From: Niabella beijingensis
GTDB taxonomy: Bacteria > Bacteroidota > Bacteroidia > Chitinophagales > Chitinophagaceae
Direction of reading: 5' to 3'
NCBI RefSeq assembly: GCF_020034665.1
Contig: NZ_JAIQDI010000002.1
Coordinates: forward strand, 1,550,001-1,614,000
Length of the DNA stretch: 64,000 nucleotides
Of the stretch, positions 51,887-60,375 are shown piece by piece. Every line of letters starts with the position of its first letter. The first letter of the stretch is position 1. The notes under the pieces were generated by a model that was given only the letters and a program-made list of their open reading frames with translations, made no database searches and was not told the origin of the DNA. The position numbers and the translations under genes were made by a program.

Positions 51887-53104
51887 CTATTCCTCTTCCC
51901 CGGTATTGGTAAGTTTTGCCATTACAAAAAAAGCACCCCGGGTTACTATTTTTGCATCCGGTGCAATCGGCTTCAGTGGGGTAATACCGCTGAAGCCCAC
52001 ATCTGTAGTTCCTTTTGCCACAGGTATTTTTTCAAAAACATAATCGGTTTCATTTTTTGCTGCATCTGTTTTCTTTTCTTTCAGCACAAAAATATAATCC
52101 TGCCCTGCATTTTGTACAACAGCCTCCGCCGGCACAGCTGCCGATACGTTTTTATCAAGACTGATCACTGCCGTTATGTTCATGCCATCGATCAGTCCTG
52201 TTTTATCGCCGGTTACTTTAGCATGAGCAGTTACGGCCTTGGTCTCTCCTTCGAAGGAAGCACTTTTCGAAAATATCCGTGCGTCGTATTCCCTGTCCGG
52301 ACTGTTGGTAATGGTAAAATGGATCTGTTGATTGTCTTTCACCTTTGGCAGATCTTTTTCAAAAACATAAAGGTCCACATGAAGACTGCTGTTATCGATG
52401 ACCTGCGCTACCATGGTACTGATGTCTACATAGCTGCCCATTTCCACTCCAATGGTGCTCACCACGCCGCTGATAGGGCTGGTAATGGCAAGCACCGATG
52501 CCATTCTGCCGTTGCTGATCCCTGCCGGGTTAACGCCCATCAGGCGGATCTGCTGTGCGAGCGTGGCGCGTTGTGTTTGCAGCGTGCGCAGGTTGGCTTC
52601 TGCAGCCTGGAGGTTTTTAAGCGCGCCGGCATTGCCTTCCACCAGGTCTTTCTGGCGTTTCAGTTCCTGTTCTGCCAGTTGTATGCGGGCATTGGTGCCC
52701 AGGTATTCACTTTGCGCCTGCAGGAATTGGGGATTGGTTACGGTGGCGATGGTTTGCCCCCGGCGTATGTGGTCGCCCGGCTGTACATAAATGGCTTTGA
52801 TCACGCCGCTGTAAAGCGAGTTGATGGATGCCTTATTCTGATGCGGTACCCGAAGCATGCCATTTACTTTCAGGGTATTGGTCAGCTGTTTGTTTTCAAT
52901 GGCCCCCAATTCGATGCCCACACTTTTAAGCTGTGCTTCATTTAAAATGGCAGTGGTCTCATTGTCTTCCCGGGCCGTACTGTCGGGCCTTGTGCCGGAA
53001 GCTTCTGGCGGGTCAGGGTTTTCGGATGCCTTGTTCCCGTTTTTATCGCTGCAGGAATACAGGGTGATCAGCAAAACGATTGCAATTGAAAATGCTTTCT
53101 TCAT
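51887..53104 (-). CDS. cusB: CusB-like RND periplasmic adaptor
   Basis: This 405-residue lipoprotein (LLITLYSCSDKN lipobox) is a membrane fusion protein: VPHQNKASINSLYSGVIKAIYVQPGDHIRRGQTIATVTNP is the lipoyl-like half-motif, followed by a coiled coil (LAEQELKRQKDLVEGNAGALKNLQAAEANLRTLQ) and beta domains. It links the inner-membrane RND pump to the outer-membrane channel for metal-ion export. It follows cusA by 53 nt in the same operon. Confidence 0.88.
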   Translation of the reverse strand: MKKAFSIAIVLLITLYSCSDKNGNKASENPDPPEASGTRPDSTAREDNETTAILNEAQLKSVGIELGAIENKQLTNTLKVNGMLRVPHQNKASINSLYSGVIKAIYVQPGDHIRRGQTIATVTNPQFLQAQSEYLGTNARIQLAEQELKRQKDLVEGNAGALKNLQAAEANLRTLQTQRATLAQQIRLMGVNPAGISNGRMASVLAITSPISGVVSTIGVEMGSYVDISTMVAQVIDNSSLHVDLYVFEKDLPKVKDNQQIHFTITNSPDREYDARIFSKSASFEGETKAVTAHAKVTGDKTGLIDGMNITAVISLDKNVSAAVPAEAVVQNAGQDYIFVLKEKKTDAAKNETDYVFEKIPVAKGTTDVGFSGITPLKPIAPDAKIVTRGAFFVMAKLTNTGEEE

Positions 53105-53157
53105 GTTTTTTATTTTATATTGTTTTAAGACAGTTGTTAACTGCTTAAATAGTGTTA

Positions 53158-56100
53158 TTACTGGTTCAGAAAATAATAGTACTGGATCACGCTTTGATTG
53201 TAACTGTTCAGACTTTCCAGGTAGTTGCGGCGGGTGTCGATGGCCTGCGTAAGAAACTGGGCCATTTCCGCAAAGCTGATCTCACCGGCCTCATAGGCCA
53301 TGGAGGAGGCTTTGATGATGGCGCCTGCCTGGCGGAGGGCAGCTTCTTTATAGAAATCGAGCAGGTTATTGTTGCGCTGAACTTCCTTTAACAATTGGGC
53401 CCGCCTGGTGGCAAAGAGCTGCTGATCGTACACCAGCTGCTTTTGCTGTACCTGTGCTTCCATTTCAGCAGCCTTTACTTTATTCCGATTAGCACCCAGT
53501 CCGAAAAGGGGTACGGCCACCGATACCGAAAAGCCGGTAAAGGGATCGCTCATACCATACAACCGCTGACTGAAAAAGCGCCCGGAGAACTCCGGCTTAT
53601 TTTCATTGCGGCTTACACCGATACCGGCTTCGGCGATCTTTATGTTCTGCGACTGCAGGGCCAGTGCAGGGTGCGTTATAAGGGAATCATCCGCTGCTTC
53701 ACCGGTTACCGGCAGTTTTTGCAGCACGTCTTCTTCCGGCAGCAGCTGAGTGTTGGTATTCAGCAATTGCATAAACAGCTGCTGCTGGATGGAGATCTCG
53801 TTACCGATCTGTTTCAGGAATGCCTTTACTTCGGAGGCCTTTACATCCGCTGCAATACTGTCCAGCCCCGGACTGTCGCCGGTACGCACTTTCAAATGGG
53901 CCGCATTTTTAAGCCGGGAGTAAATCGTGTCCAGTTCCCTGTACAATTGCTCTTTATCCTTCAGGTACCACAGCTGATAGTATACGGTGCGGATGTCCCT
54001 GCGAAGATTGATATCTATAAGACCGGTGCTGGCCTCATAGTACCGTTGCTGCTCTTTGTAAAGGTTGCGCTGAGCCGTATACAACCCGGGCCACGCAATG
54101 CTTTGAGAGATCCCGATTTTCGGAATGCCTGTTTTATCACTGGGGCGCAGGTCCTCATTCTCTGCAAAGATGCCGGTCTTTGGTATTGCTGCAGCCGTTT
54201 TTACCAGGCTGCCGGCCCGGGCTATTTCTGCTTTGTTGATCCCGTACTGAAGGTTAGCAACGGCCATTTCAAATGCCTGCTTCAGGCTGATGCGTTGTTC
54301 CGGTAGCCCCGGCTGTTGCTGGGCCTGAACCGTGGCAACTGGTAAAGCAACTGCCAGCAGTCCGGCGATAACAGCAGCAGGGACAAAGCGCTTTTTGTTT
54401 TTCCTCCCCGTTTGAAAAATAATATACAGCAGGGGAAGCACGATCAGCGTAAGAATGGTTGCGGTAATCAGTCCCCCGATGACCACGGTGGCCAGCGGTT
54501 TTTGCACTTCCGCCCCGGCACCTGTGGAAAATGCCATCGGGAAGAACCCCATAGAGGCAACTGTGGCGGTCATGAGCACGGGCCGTAACCGCACTTTTGT
54601 ACCCTCAATAACGATGCGTAATGTATTGCGCATCCCTTCTTTCCGCAATTGATTAAAGGTGCTGATGAGCACAATGCCGTTGAGCACCGCCACACCAAAC
54701 AGCGCGATAAAACCAACACCTGCAGAAATGCTGAAGGGCATATTCCGGATCAGCAGGGCAAAGACCCCGCCAATAGCGCTCATGGGGATGGCTGTAAAGA
54801 TCAATAATGATTCTTTCATAGAACGGAATGTAAAATAAAGCAGGAGCAAAATAAGCCCTAACGCAATAGGGACGGCTATCTTAAGCCGAGCACTTGCTTC
54901 CTGCAGGTTTTGAAAAGTGCCCCCGTATGTATAATAATAGCCTACGGGCAGCAGTTTGGCTTTCTCCAGTTTGTCCTGTATCTCGGTCACTACCGATTGT
55001 ACATCGCGTCCGCGCACATTAAAGCCCACTACAATTCTTCGTTTGCCTTCTTCGCGGCTGATCTGTGCCGGACCATCCTTAAAGCTTACTGTAGCCACCT
55101 GCGACAGCGGGATCTGGTTACCGTCGGGCATAGGAATATAAAGATTGTTCACATCATCGATGGAAGCACGGCTGGCGCTGTCGAGCCGCACCACCAGGTC
55201 GAACCGGCGTTCATTTTCAAACACCACACCGGCTGCTTCCCCGGCGAAGGCGGTGCTTACAGTACGGTTTACCACATCGATGTTGATCCCGTAAGAAGCA
55301 AGGCGGGCACGGTCGTATTCGATATTGATCTGGGGCAGCCCCGTTGTTTTTTCCACCTGGGGGTCGGCTGCACCTTTTACGTTCTGTACCACGCCTGCTA
55401 CTTTATTGGCCAGATCGGCAAGGGTATCAATATTCTCACCGAATATCTTTACGGCAACATCCTGTCTAACGCCCGTCATCAGCTCATTGAACCGCATCTG
55501 TATGGGCTGGGTCACTTCAATAAAAATGCCGGGAATCGATTCCAGTTTCTTTGTCATCCGGTCTGCCAGGTCACCATAATCCTGTTTGGACTTCCATTCC
55601 TTGATCGGTTTTAATACTACCATCAGGTCGGTGGCCTCCGGCGGCATGGGGTCTGTAGGGACTTCCGCACTTCCCGTTTTGCCCACAACTTCCTTCACCT
55701 CCGGAAACGTACGTATGATGCGGCTGGCCTGCATAGAGGTTTCAACGCTTTGCGACAGGGAGGTGCCCGGCGGCAGGCGGACGCCAATGGCAAAATCACC
55801 TTCCTGCAATTGTGGTATAAATTCACCGCCCATGCGGCCAAATACAAAAAGTGTAACGACAAAAATGCCTGCAGCAATGCCCATCACCAGAAATTTGACC
55901 TTTATGGCTTTTCGCAGAAGCGGCTCATATATACGGTAGAAAAATGCCATCATTTTATCCGCAATGGTTTTTTTACCGGTTATTTTTTTTGACAGCAGGA
56001 CGGAAGAGATCATCGGGATATAGGTGAGCGATAAAATAAGTGCACCCAGTATGGCAAACGCAACGGTTTCAGCCATTGGGCGGAACATTTTGCCTTCAAT

Positions 56101-57501
56101 GCCCTGCAGGGACAGGATAGGCAGGTACACGATAAGGATGATGATCTGACCGAAAGCAGCGGAGCTCATCATTTTTTTTGCACTGCCTTCCACGGCGGCA
56201 TCCAGTTGCTGCTGATCCAGCCGGCGCCCCTGATATTTTTCATGAAGATAATGCAGCGTGGCTTCCACAATGATCACCGCCCCGTCCACAATCAGTCCGA
56301 AATCAATAGCGCCAAGGCTCATCAGGTTGGCGCTTACGCCAAACAGGTTCATCATGCCCAGGGCGAACAGCAGCGATAAAGGGATCGCGGAGGCCACGAT
56401 GAGACCGGCGCGGAAATTACCGAGGAACAGCACCAGCACAAAGATCACGATCAGTGCGCCTTCCAGCAGGTTGGTCTTTACGGTGCTCACGGCCCGGTCT
56501 ACCAGTGATGTACGGTCCAGGTAAGGCTCTACTTCCACGTCTGCGGGAAGGGATTCCCGGATCACTTTCATTTTTTCCTTTACCCGCTGTACCACTTCTG
56601 CGCTGTTGGCTCCTTTCAGCATCATAACAATGCCGCCTACCACTTCTTTTTCCCCGTTAAAGGTGACCGCCCCGTAACGTATGGCACTGCCAAATTTCAC
56701 ATTGGCAACATCACGTATCAATACCGGGATGTCGTTTACATTTTTAACCACGATGTTTTTGACATCATCCAGAGAAGTGACCAGCCCTACACCCCGGATA
56801 AAATAAGCGTTGGGGCGTTTGTCGATATAGGCACCGCCGGTATTTTCGTTGTTCTTTTGCAGTGCATTGAAAACATCCGCAATGGTGATGTTAAATGATT
56901 TCAGCTGTGCCGGATCAACACCTACTTCATATTGTTTGAGTAAGCCGCCAAAACTGTTCACTTCGGCCACACCCGGTGTGCCATATAATTGCCGCGCCAC
57001 AATCCAGTCCTGCATGGTCCGGAGGTCCATGGCCGTATATTTATTTTCGGAGCCGGGTTTGGGATGAATGGCGTACTGGTAAATTTCGCCAAGCCCCGTG
57101 CTTACAGGCGCCAGTTCGGGAGTGCCTACACCGGCCGGTATTTTTTGCTCGGCTTCTTTTAGTTTTTCTCCCATGATCTGCCGGGCCCAGTAAATATCGA
57201 TGTCGTCTTTAAATACCACCGTTACTACAGAAAGACCGAACCTTGATATGGAACGTATTTCAATCAGTCCGGGTATATTGGCCAGACTCAGCTCAATGGG
57301 AAAGGTTACCAGTTGCTCTGTTTCCTGTGCGGCCAGTGTGGGTGTGATGGTGATCACCTGTGCCTGGTTATTGGTAATGTCCGGTACGGCATCCACAGGA
57401 AGTTTGGTGGCGCTCCAAACGCCCCAGATGATCAGTCCGATGGTCAGCAGGGCAATGATGAGCTTGTTCCGGATGCTAAAATGAATGATTTTTTCTAACA
57501 C
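53158..57501 (-). CDS. cusA: CusA/CzcA heavy-metal RND pump fused to a TolC-type channel
   Basis: This 1447-residue protein starts at GTG 57501. Residues 1 to about 1040 are a heavy-metal RND pump (KLPVDAVPDITNNQAQVITI, periplasmic loops, LGAIDFGLIVDGAVIIVEA in TM4, GFIALFGVAVLNGIVLIS). After KKRFVPAAVIAGLLAVALPVA, which resembles a leftover signal peptide, an outer-membrane efflux protein domain of about 370 residues follows (RISLKQAFEMAVANLQY, coiled coils with LQSQNIKIAEAGI). The fusion occurs in Bacteroidota CusA proteins. It exports Cu(I)/Ag(I) or divalent metals with CusB. Confidence 0.9.
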   Translation of the reverse strand: MLEKIIHFSIRNKLIIALLTIGLIIWGVWSATKLPVDAVPDITNNQAQVITITPTLAAQETEQLVTFPIELSLANIPGLIEIRSISRFGLSVVTVVFKDDIDIYWARQIMGEKLKEAEQKIPAGVGTPELAPVSTGLGEIYQYAIHPKPGSENKYTAMDLRTMQDWIVARQLYGTPGVAEVNSFGGLLKQYEVGVDPAQLKSFNITIADVFNALQKNNENTGGAYIDKRPNAYFIRGVGLVTSLDDVKNIVVKNVNDIPVLIRDVANVKFGSAIRYGAVTFNGEKEVVGGIVMMLKGANSAEVVQRVKEKMKVIRESLPADVEVEPYLDRTSLVDRAVSTVKTNLLEGALIVIFVLVLFLGNFRAGLIVASAIPLSLLFALGMMNLFGVSANLMSLGAIDFGLIVDGAVIIVEATLHYLHEKYQGRRLDQQQLDAAVEGSAKKMMSSAAFGQIIILIVYLPILSLQGIEGKMFRPMAETVAFAILGALILSLTYIPMISSVLLSKKITGKKTIADKMMAFFYRIYEPLLRKAIKVKFLVMGIAAGIFVVTLFVFGRMGGEFIPQLQEGDFAIGVRLPPGTSLSQSVETSMQASRIIRTFPEVKEVVGKTGSAEVPTDPMPPEATDLMVVLKPIKEWKSKQDYGDLADRMTKKLESIPGIFIEVTQPIQMRFNELMTGVRQDVAVKIFGENIDTLADLANKVAGVVQNVKGAADPQVEKTTGLPQINIEYDRARLASYGINIDVVNRTVSTAFAGEAAGVVFENERRFDLVVRLDSASRASIDDVNNLYIPMPDGNQIPLSQVATVSFKDGPAQISREEGKRRIVVGFNVRGRDVQSVVTEIQDKLEKAKLLPVGYYYTYGGTFQNLQEASARLKIAVPIALGLILLLLYFTFRSMKESLLIFTAIPMSAIGGVFALLIRNMPFSISAGVGFIALFGVAVLNGIVLISTFNQLRKEGMRNTLRIVIEGTKVRLRPVLMTATVASMGFFPMAFSTGAGAEVQKPLATVVIGGLITATILTLIVLPLLYIIFQTGRKNKKRFVPAAVIAGLLAVALPVATVQAQQQPGLPEQRISLKQAFEMAVANLQYGINKAEIARAGSLVKTAAAIPKTGIFAENEDLRPSDKTGIPKIGISQSIAWPGLYTAQRNLYKEQQRYYEASTGLIDINLRRDIRTVYYQLWYLKDKEQLYRELDTIYSRLKNAAHLKVRTGDSPGLDSIAADVKASEVKAFLKQIGNEISIQQQLFMQLLNTNTQLLPEEDVLQKLPVTGEAADDSLITHPALALQSQNIKIAEAGIGVSRNENKPEFSGRFFSQRLYGMSDPFTGFSVSVAVPLFGLGANRNKVKAAEMEAQVQQKQLVYDQQLFATRRAQLLKEVQRNNNLLDFYKEAALRQAGAIIKASSMAYEAGEISFAEMAQFLTQAIDTRRNYLESLNSYNQSVIQYYYFLNQ

Positions 57502-57670
57502 GCTGAATGCTATTTATATGATAAAAGATGATACCCGGGAGAACAGGATCATGATTAACAGTAAAACGGGGATTGCCTGTGGCCCTCGGCAGGCTGTATA
57601 CAGCCCATCGGTAATCAGCAACAATTACCGGCGTTTAAAGGCATCCTTAAATCGTCCGAAAAGGGAAGGA

Positions 57671-57991
57671 TCAGGTGTTGAATTTTGGAGGCTGCCAGAT
57701 GCGGGTCTTAAATCCGGCAAGGTATTGATCGGCATAAAGAACGGGCCTGAACCCGTTTATCAATGGAGTACGGAAGGAAACCGCCGGTGCCAGGGGGATC
57801 CCTGCAACAACAGTATTGCAGCAATTGCAAAGGCACAGGGGAGTGCAGTGTTCGGTTGTATGATCATGGCTCGAAGCGGCTTCAAGGGTTGTTACTGCCG
57901 CACGGTTACCACAATCATCCCCCCCGTCTGAACAGGGTATGGTGGTGAGCGATAACAGGTAAAACCCGAAAAGAAACAGGAACCATTTCAT
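57671..57991 (-). CDS. DUF6660 small Cys-rich secreted protein
   Basis: I choose ATG 57991 (MKWFLFLFGFYLL), giving 106 residues; a TTG 9 nt upstream is less likely. It has a hydrophobic leader, then IPCSDGGDDC, a His-rich stretch (SSHDHTTEHC) and TPLCLCNCCN, ending IWQPPKFN. This pattern is typical of DUF6660 genes that precede CusA in Bacteroidota. The Cys and His clusters suggest metal binding. It opens the operon DUF6660-cusA-cusB. Confidence 0.75.
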   Translation of the reverse strand: MKWFLFLFGFYLLSLTTIPCSDGGDDCGNRAAVTTLEAASSHDHTTEHCTPLCLCNCCNTVVAGIPLAPAVSFRTPLINGFRPVLYADQYLAGFKTRIWQPPKFNT

Positions 57992-57997
57992 TGTCTG

Positions 57998-58029
57998 CAA
58001 AACTAACCCATAGGCATTTGCTGAACAAA
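57998..58029 (-). promoter_or_regulatory. Bacteroidota promoter of the metal-efflux operon
   Basis: On the minus strand TTTG (58026-58029) and TAGTTTTG (57998-58005) are 20 nt apart, a full match to the consensus TTTG-N19-21-TAnnTTTG. The ATG starts only 6 nt after the -7 element, so the transcript has little or no leader. Confidence 0.7.
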
Positions 58030-58089
58030 TAATCAGCCGGTTATTAATGTAACCATAGTGCAGAAAAGCTTTAAGGGATCAGCATAGAG

Positions 58090-58195
58090 TTTTGAGAATT
58101 CAGAATTGGAAGGGTAGAAGAGGATAATGCCATCTGTACAATAATAACTAAATCTCAAATATGAGATCTCAAGTCTGAATTCTCAATTCTGACCA
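58090..58195. repeat. AATTC-type inverted repeats between operons
   Basis: GAGAATTCAGAATTG (58096-58110) is complementary to CAATTCTGAATTCTC-like DNA near 58175-58190, and TCTCAAATATGAGA near 58155 is itself an inverted repeat. Together they could form a long hairpin after the patatin gene. No gene is seen here. Confidence 0.4.
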
Positions 58196-58196
58196 C

Positions 58197-58985
58197 TCAT
58201 CGTTTATATCCTTTCTCTTCCAGTATGCGTACGGCATTCTTATACGCCATATCCAGCATTTGCGGTACACCCCGTTTATCAAAAAGGCTGTATTGCGTCA
58301 TATTAGGCGGATCAAAGAAAAGATCGCAGGCACGGGCCTTTGAATAAACCGAGTTGCCGATGGCGAGATGAATCACCCGGTCGAATACTTTACGGGCGCT
58401 GATCTTTTGCATTTCATCATACACCAGTGAGTTTACATGGGAGCCGATCAGAAAATCGCATTTTTTGTAGATCGGTTCGATCGGGAAATTGTTGAGAATA
58501 CCCCCATCCATATACACTTTAGCGCCGATGCGGACCGGAGGGAAGATATAGGGAATACTGGCAGAGGCCAGCAATGCCTGGAACAGCTTTCCATCCGAAA
58601 AATATTCGGTGCGCCCGTAGGTGATCTCGGTAGCCGCAATATAAAACGGTATTTTCAGTACGCTGAAATTGTCTTCGGGAAAATATTCCCGGAACAGCCG
58701 TTCCAGGAAGCCGGTATTAAAAATGCCCGTTGTGCCCAACCGGAAAGAAGAGCGGGAAAAAAAGGTTGTCTTTATGACAATCTCCTGCATTTTTTCAGGA
58801 GAGAATCCCGCCGCATAAAAGGCTCCGATGATGGCTCCGGCACTGGTGCCCGACATTACCTGGGGCTTTAGTCCGAACTCGTCCAGTGCCCGCAGTGTGC
58901 CGATATGGGCCACACCGCGCATACCTCCCCCGGAAAGGGTTAAGCCGATGACCGGCTTTTTTTTACGAAAAGAAAATAATCCCAT
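58197..58985 (-). CDS. Patatin-like phospholipase
   Basis: I take ATG 58985 (MGLFSFRKKKPVIGL); a TTG 9 nt upstream is less likely. This gives 262 residues. The oxyanion motif SGGGMRG (18-24), nucleophile GTSAG (46-50, Ser 48) and the D-G of VYMDGGILNNFP (near 157) form the Ser-Asp dyad of patatin lipases. There is no signal peptide, so it is a cytosolic lipid acyl hydrolase. It precedes nothing obvious in an operon; the next gene upstream is 50 nt away on the same strand. Confidence 0.85.
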   Translation of the reverse strand: MGLFSFRKKKPVIGLTLSGGGMRGVAHIGTLRALDEFGLKPQVMSGTSAGAIIGAFYAAGFSPEKMQEIVIKTTFFSRSSFRLGTTGIFNTGFLERLFREYFPEDNFSVLKIPFYIAATEITYGRTEYFSDGKLFQALLASASIPYIFPPVRIGAKVYMDGGILNNFPIEPIYKKCDFLIGSHVNSLVYDEMQKISARKVFDRVIHLAIGNSVYSKARACDLFFDPPNMTQYSLFDKRGVPQMLDMAYKNAVRILEEKGYKR

Positions 58986-59036
58986 TATTAACAAAACTTG
59001 TACGCCTCAAAATACTGTTTTCAAAATGCACATGGT

Positions 59037-60230
59037 TTATTGTTCAAATAAAGCAAAACTGCCTCCCGTCCAGGTTTTGTCCTTGTTAAAACGCACACCG
59101 ATCATCTTTCCCTTGCTCAGGCGGGCAAGGTTGTTGACCGGGCGGGGACGTGCGGCACCTTCTTCCCAGAAATAAAAGATCCGTATCTCGGCCTTTGCCG
59201 GTTCATCCGGAGTCTTTATGACCGCCGCATATTCCACTTTTTTCTGGAGGATCCAGTTTTCCGGGTCGTTGATCGCAGCAATATCACCGGGTGTCACATC
59301 GATCACCACACCCTGCCCGGCAAAAGAGAACAATGGTTTTAATACATATTGATCCAGTTGCCCGGGTAGCTCCTTCAGCTCATTTAAAAAACGGGTCTCC
59401 GGTATATTGGGATGCTGGATCAGGGGAAGTGTGAATTTGCTGATGCGGTAGAACCAGTTGGGATGGGTTACCCATTCCACATCAAGGTCATCAAACAAAA
59501 CGGCGGCCTTTTCCTGAACGGATATGTCCTGCTGTTGCAGTTCATCGAAGATCACCCGGTTGTAGATCCGTTTGACCCGGATTTCTTTTTCATGGTTGCG
59601 ATAAAATAACTGATTCCCTTTCCGGATGAGCTCCGTTACGCATACCATTGGTATTCCCAGGTAGTCTTCCGTGCAATAAAAATCAATATTGGTTTTTTGT
59701 TGCCGGGGAAAAAGCTCCAATAGGATCACCTGCTCCGGATCTTCATCACCCACTACGATCTTCCTAAAAAGTTCGAGATAAGTTTCCCGGTTTAGTCCGT
59801 CCAGGTAAGGAGCGTAGCCTGCGACAGCGCCAAAATGTTGCTTAAACACATCATCCAGCAACACCTGGTAGCCAAAAAGAGAGGGGAAGCCCTGCATCTC
59901 GATCAGCTGGGGCTCCAGCATCCCTCCGGCACCATGACAGATACCGAAATCAAAAGCAATAAAGTGCGGATGACTGTTCTCGTTCGGAACCCTGAATGCA
60001 TCGGGGATCGCCCGTCCGGTCTTTTCCTTAAAATCTGGCCGAAGGATCACATCAACGATCTGCTCACAGGCACTGATCATCTGATGCGCGAATTTCTTTG
60101 GGATAAATACCGGGGTCTCCGCAATGCGGAACTGAATGGGAGTGGAATGGCTGTTGAGCGCCTCTACAAAGGCCTGGAATTTTTCATCGGTGAATGCGGT
60201 ATTGTAAGCCTGTCGGAGTTCCGGAACCAT
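59037..60230 (-). CDS. ATP-grasp-like conserved protein
   Basis: This 397-residue cytosolic protein has no sharp family name in my reading. LIEMQGFPSLFGYQ, YVLKPLFSFAGQGVVIDVTP, AEIRIFYFWEEGAARPRPV and RLSKGKMIGVRFNKDKTWTG have the spacing of an ATP-grasp core: a lysine on the nucleotide strand and acidic or basic residues for metal and phosphate. Such enzymes join a carboxylate to an amine. The gene is followed 50 nt later by the patatin gene on the same strand. Confidence 0.55.
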   Translation of the reverse strand: MVPELRQAYNTAFTDEKFQAFVEALNSHSTPIQFRIAETPVFIPKKFAHQMISACEQIVDVILRPDFKEKTGRAIPDAFRVPNENSHPHFIAFDFGICHGAGGMLEPQLIEMQGFPSLFGYQVLLDDVFKQHFGAVAGYAPYLDGLNRETYLELFRKIVVGDEDPEQVILLELFPRQQKTNIDFYCTEDYLGIPMVCVTELIRKGNQLFYRNHEKEIRVKRIYNRVIFDELQQQDISVQEKAAVLFDDLDVEWVTHPNWFYRISKFTLPLIQHPNIPETRFLNELKELPGQLDQYVLKPLFSFAGQGVVIDVTPGDIAAINDPENWILQKKVEYAAVIKTPDEPAKAEIRIFYFWEEGAARPRPVNNLARLSKGKMIGVRFNKDKTWTGGSFALFEQ

Positions 60231-60375
60231 AATAATAAGTAATATTAAATTCTTTTAACAAGATACTGCTTTAAGTTGAGATTTGGGACCTGGATCCTGA
60301 GATTTAGAATTTAGTATTGGGTATTTGGAATTCCAGCATTTGGTATTTGGTAATTTACCCGCTTATTTTGCATCT

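Noticed and set aside
53395..57498. Long antisense frames opposite cusA, for example 53395-54306 and 54910-55614
   Set aside because: They mirror the codons of the strongly supported cusA gene and show no domain or ribosome site.
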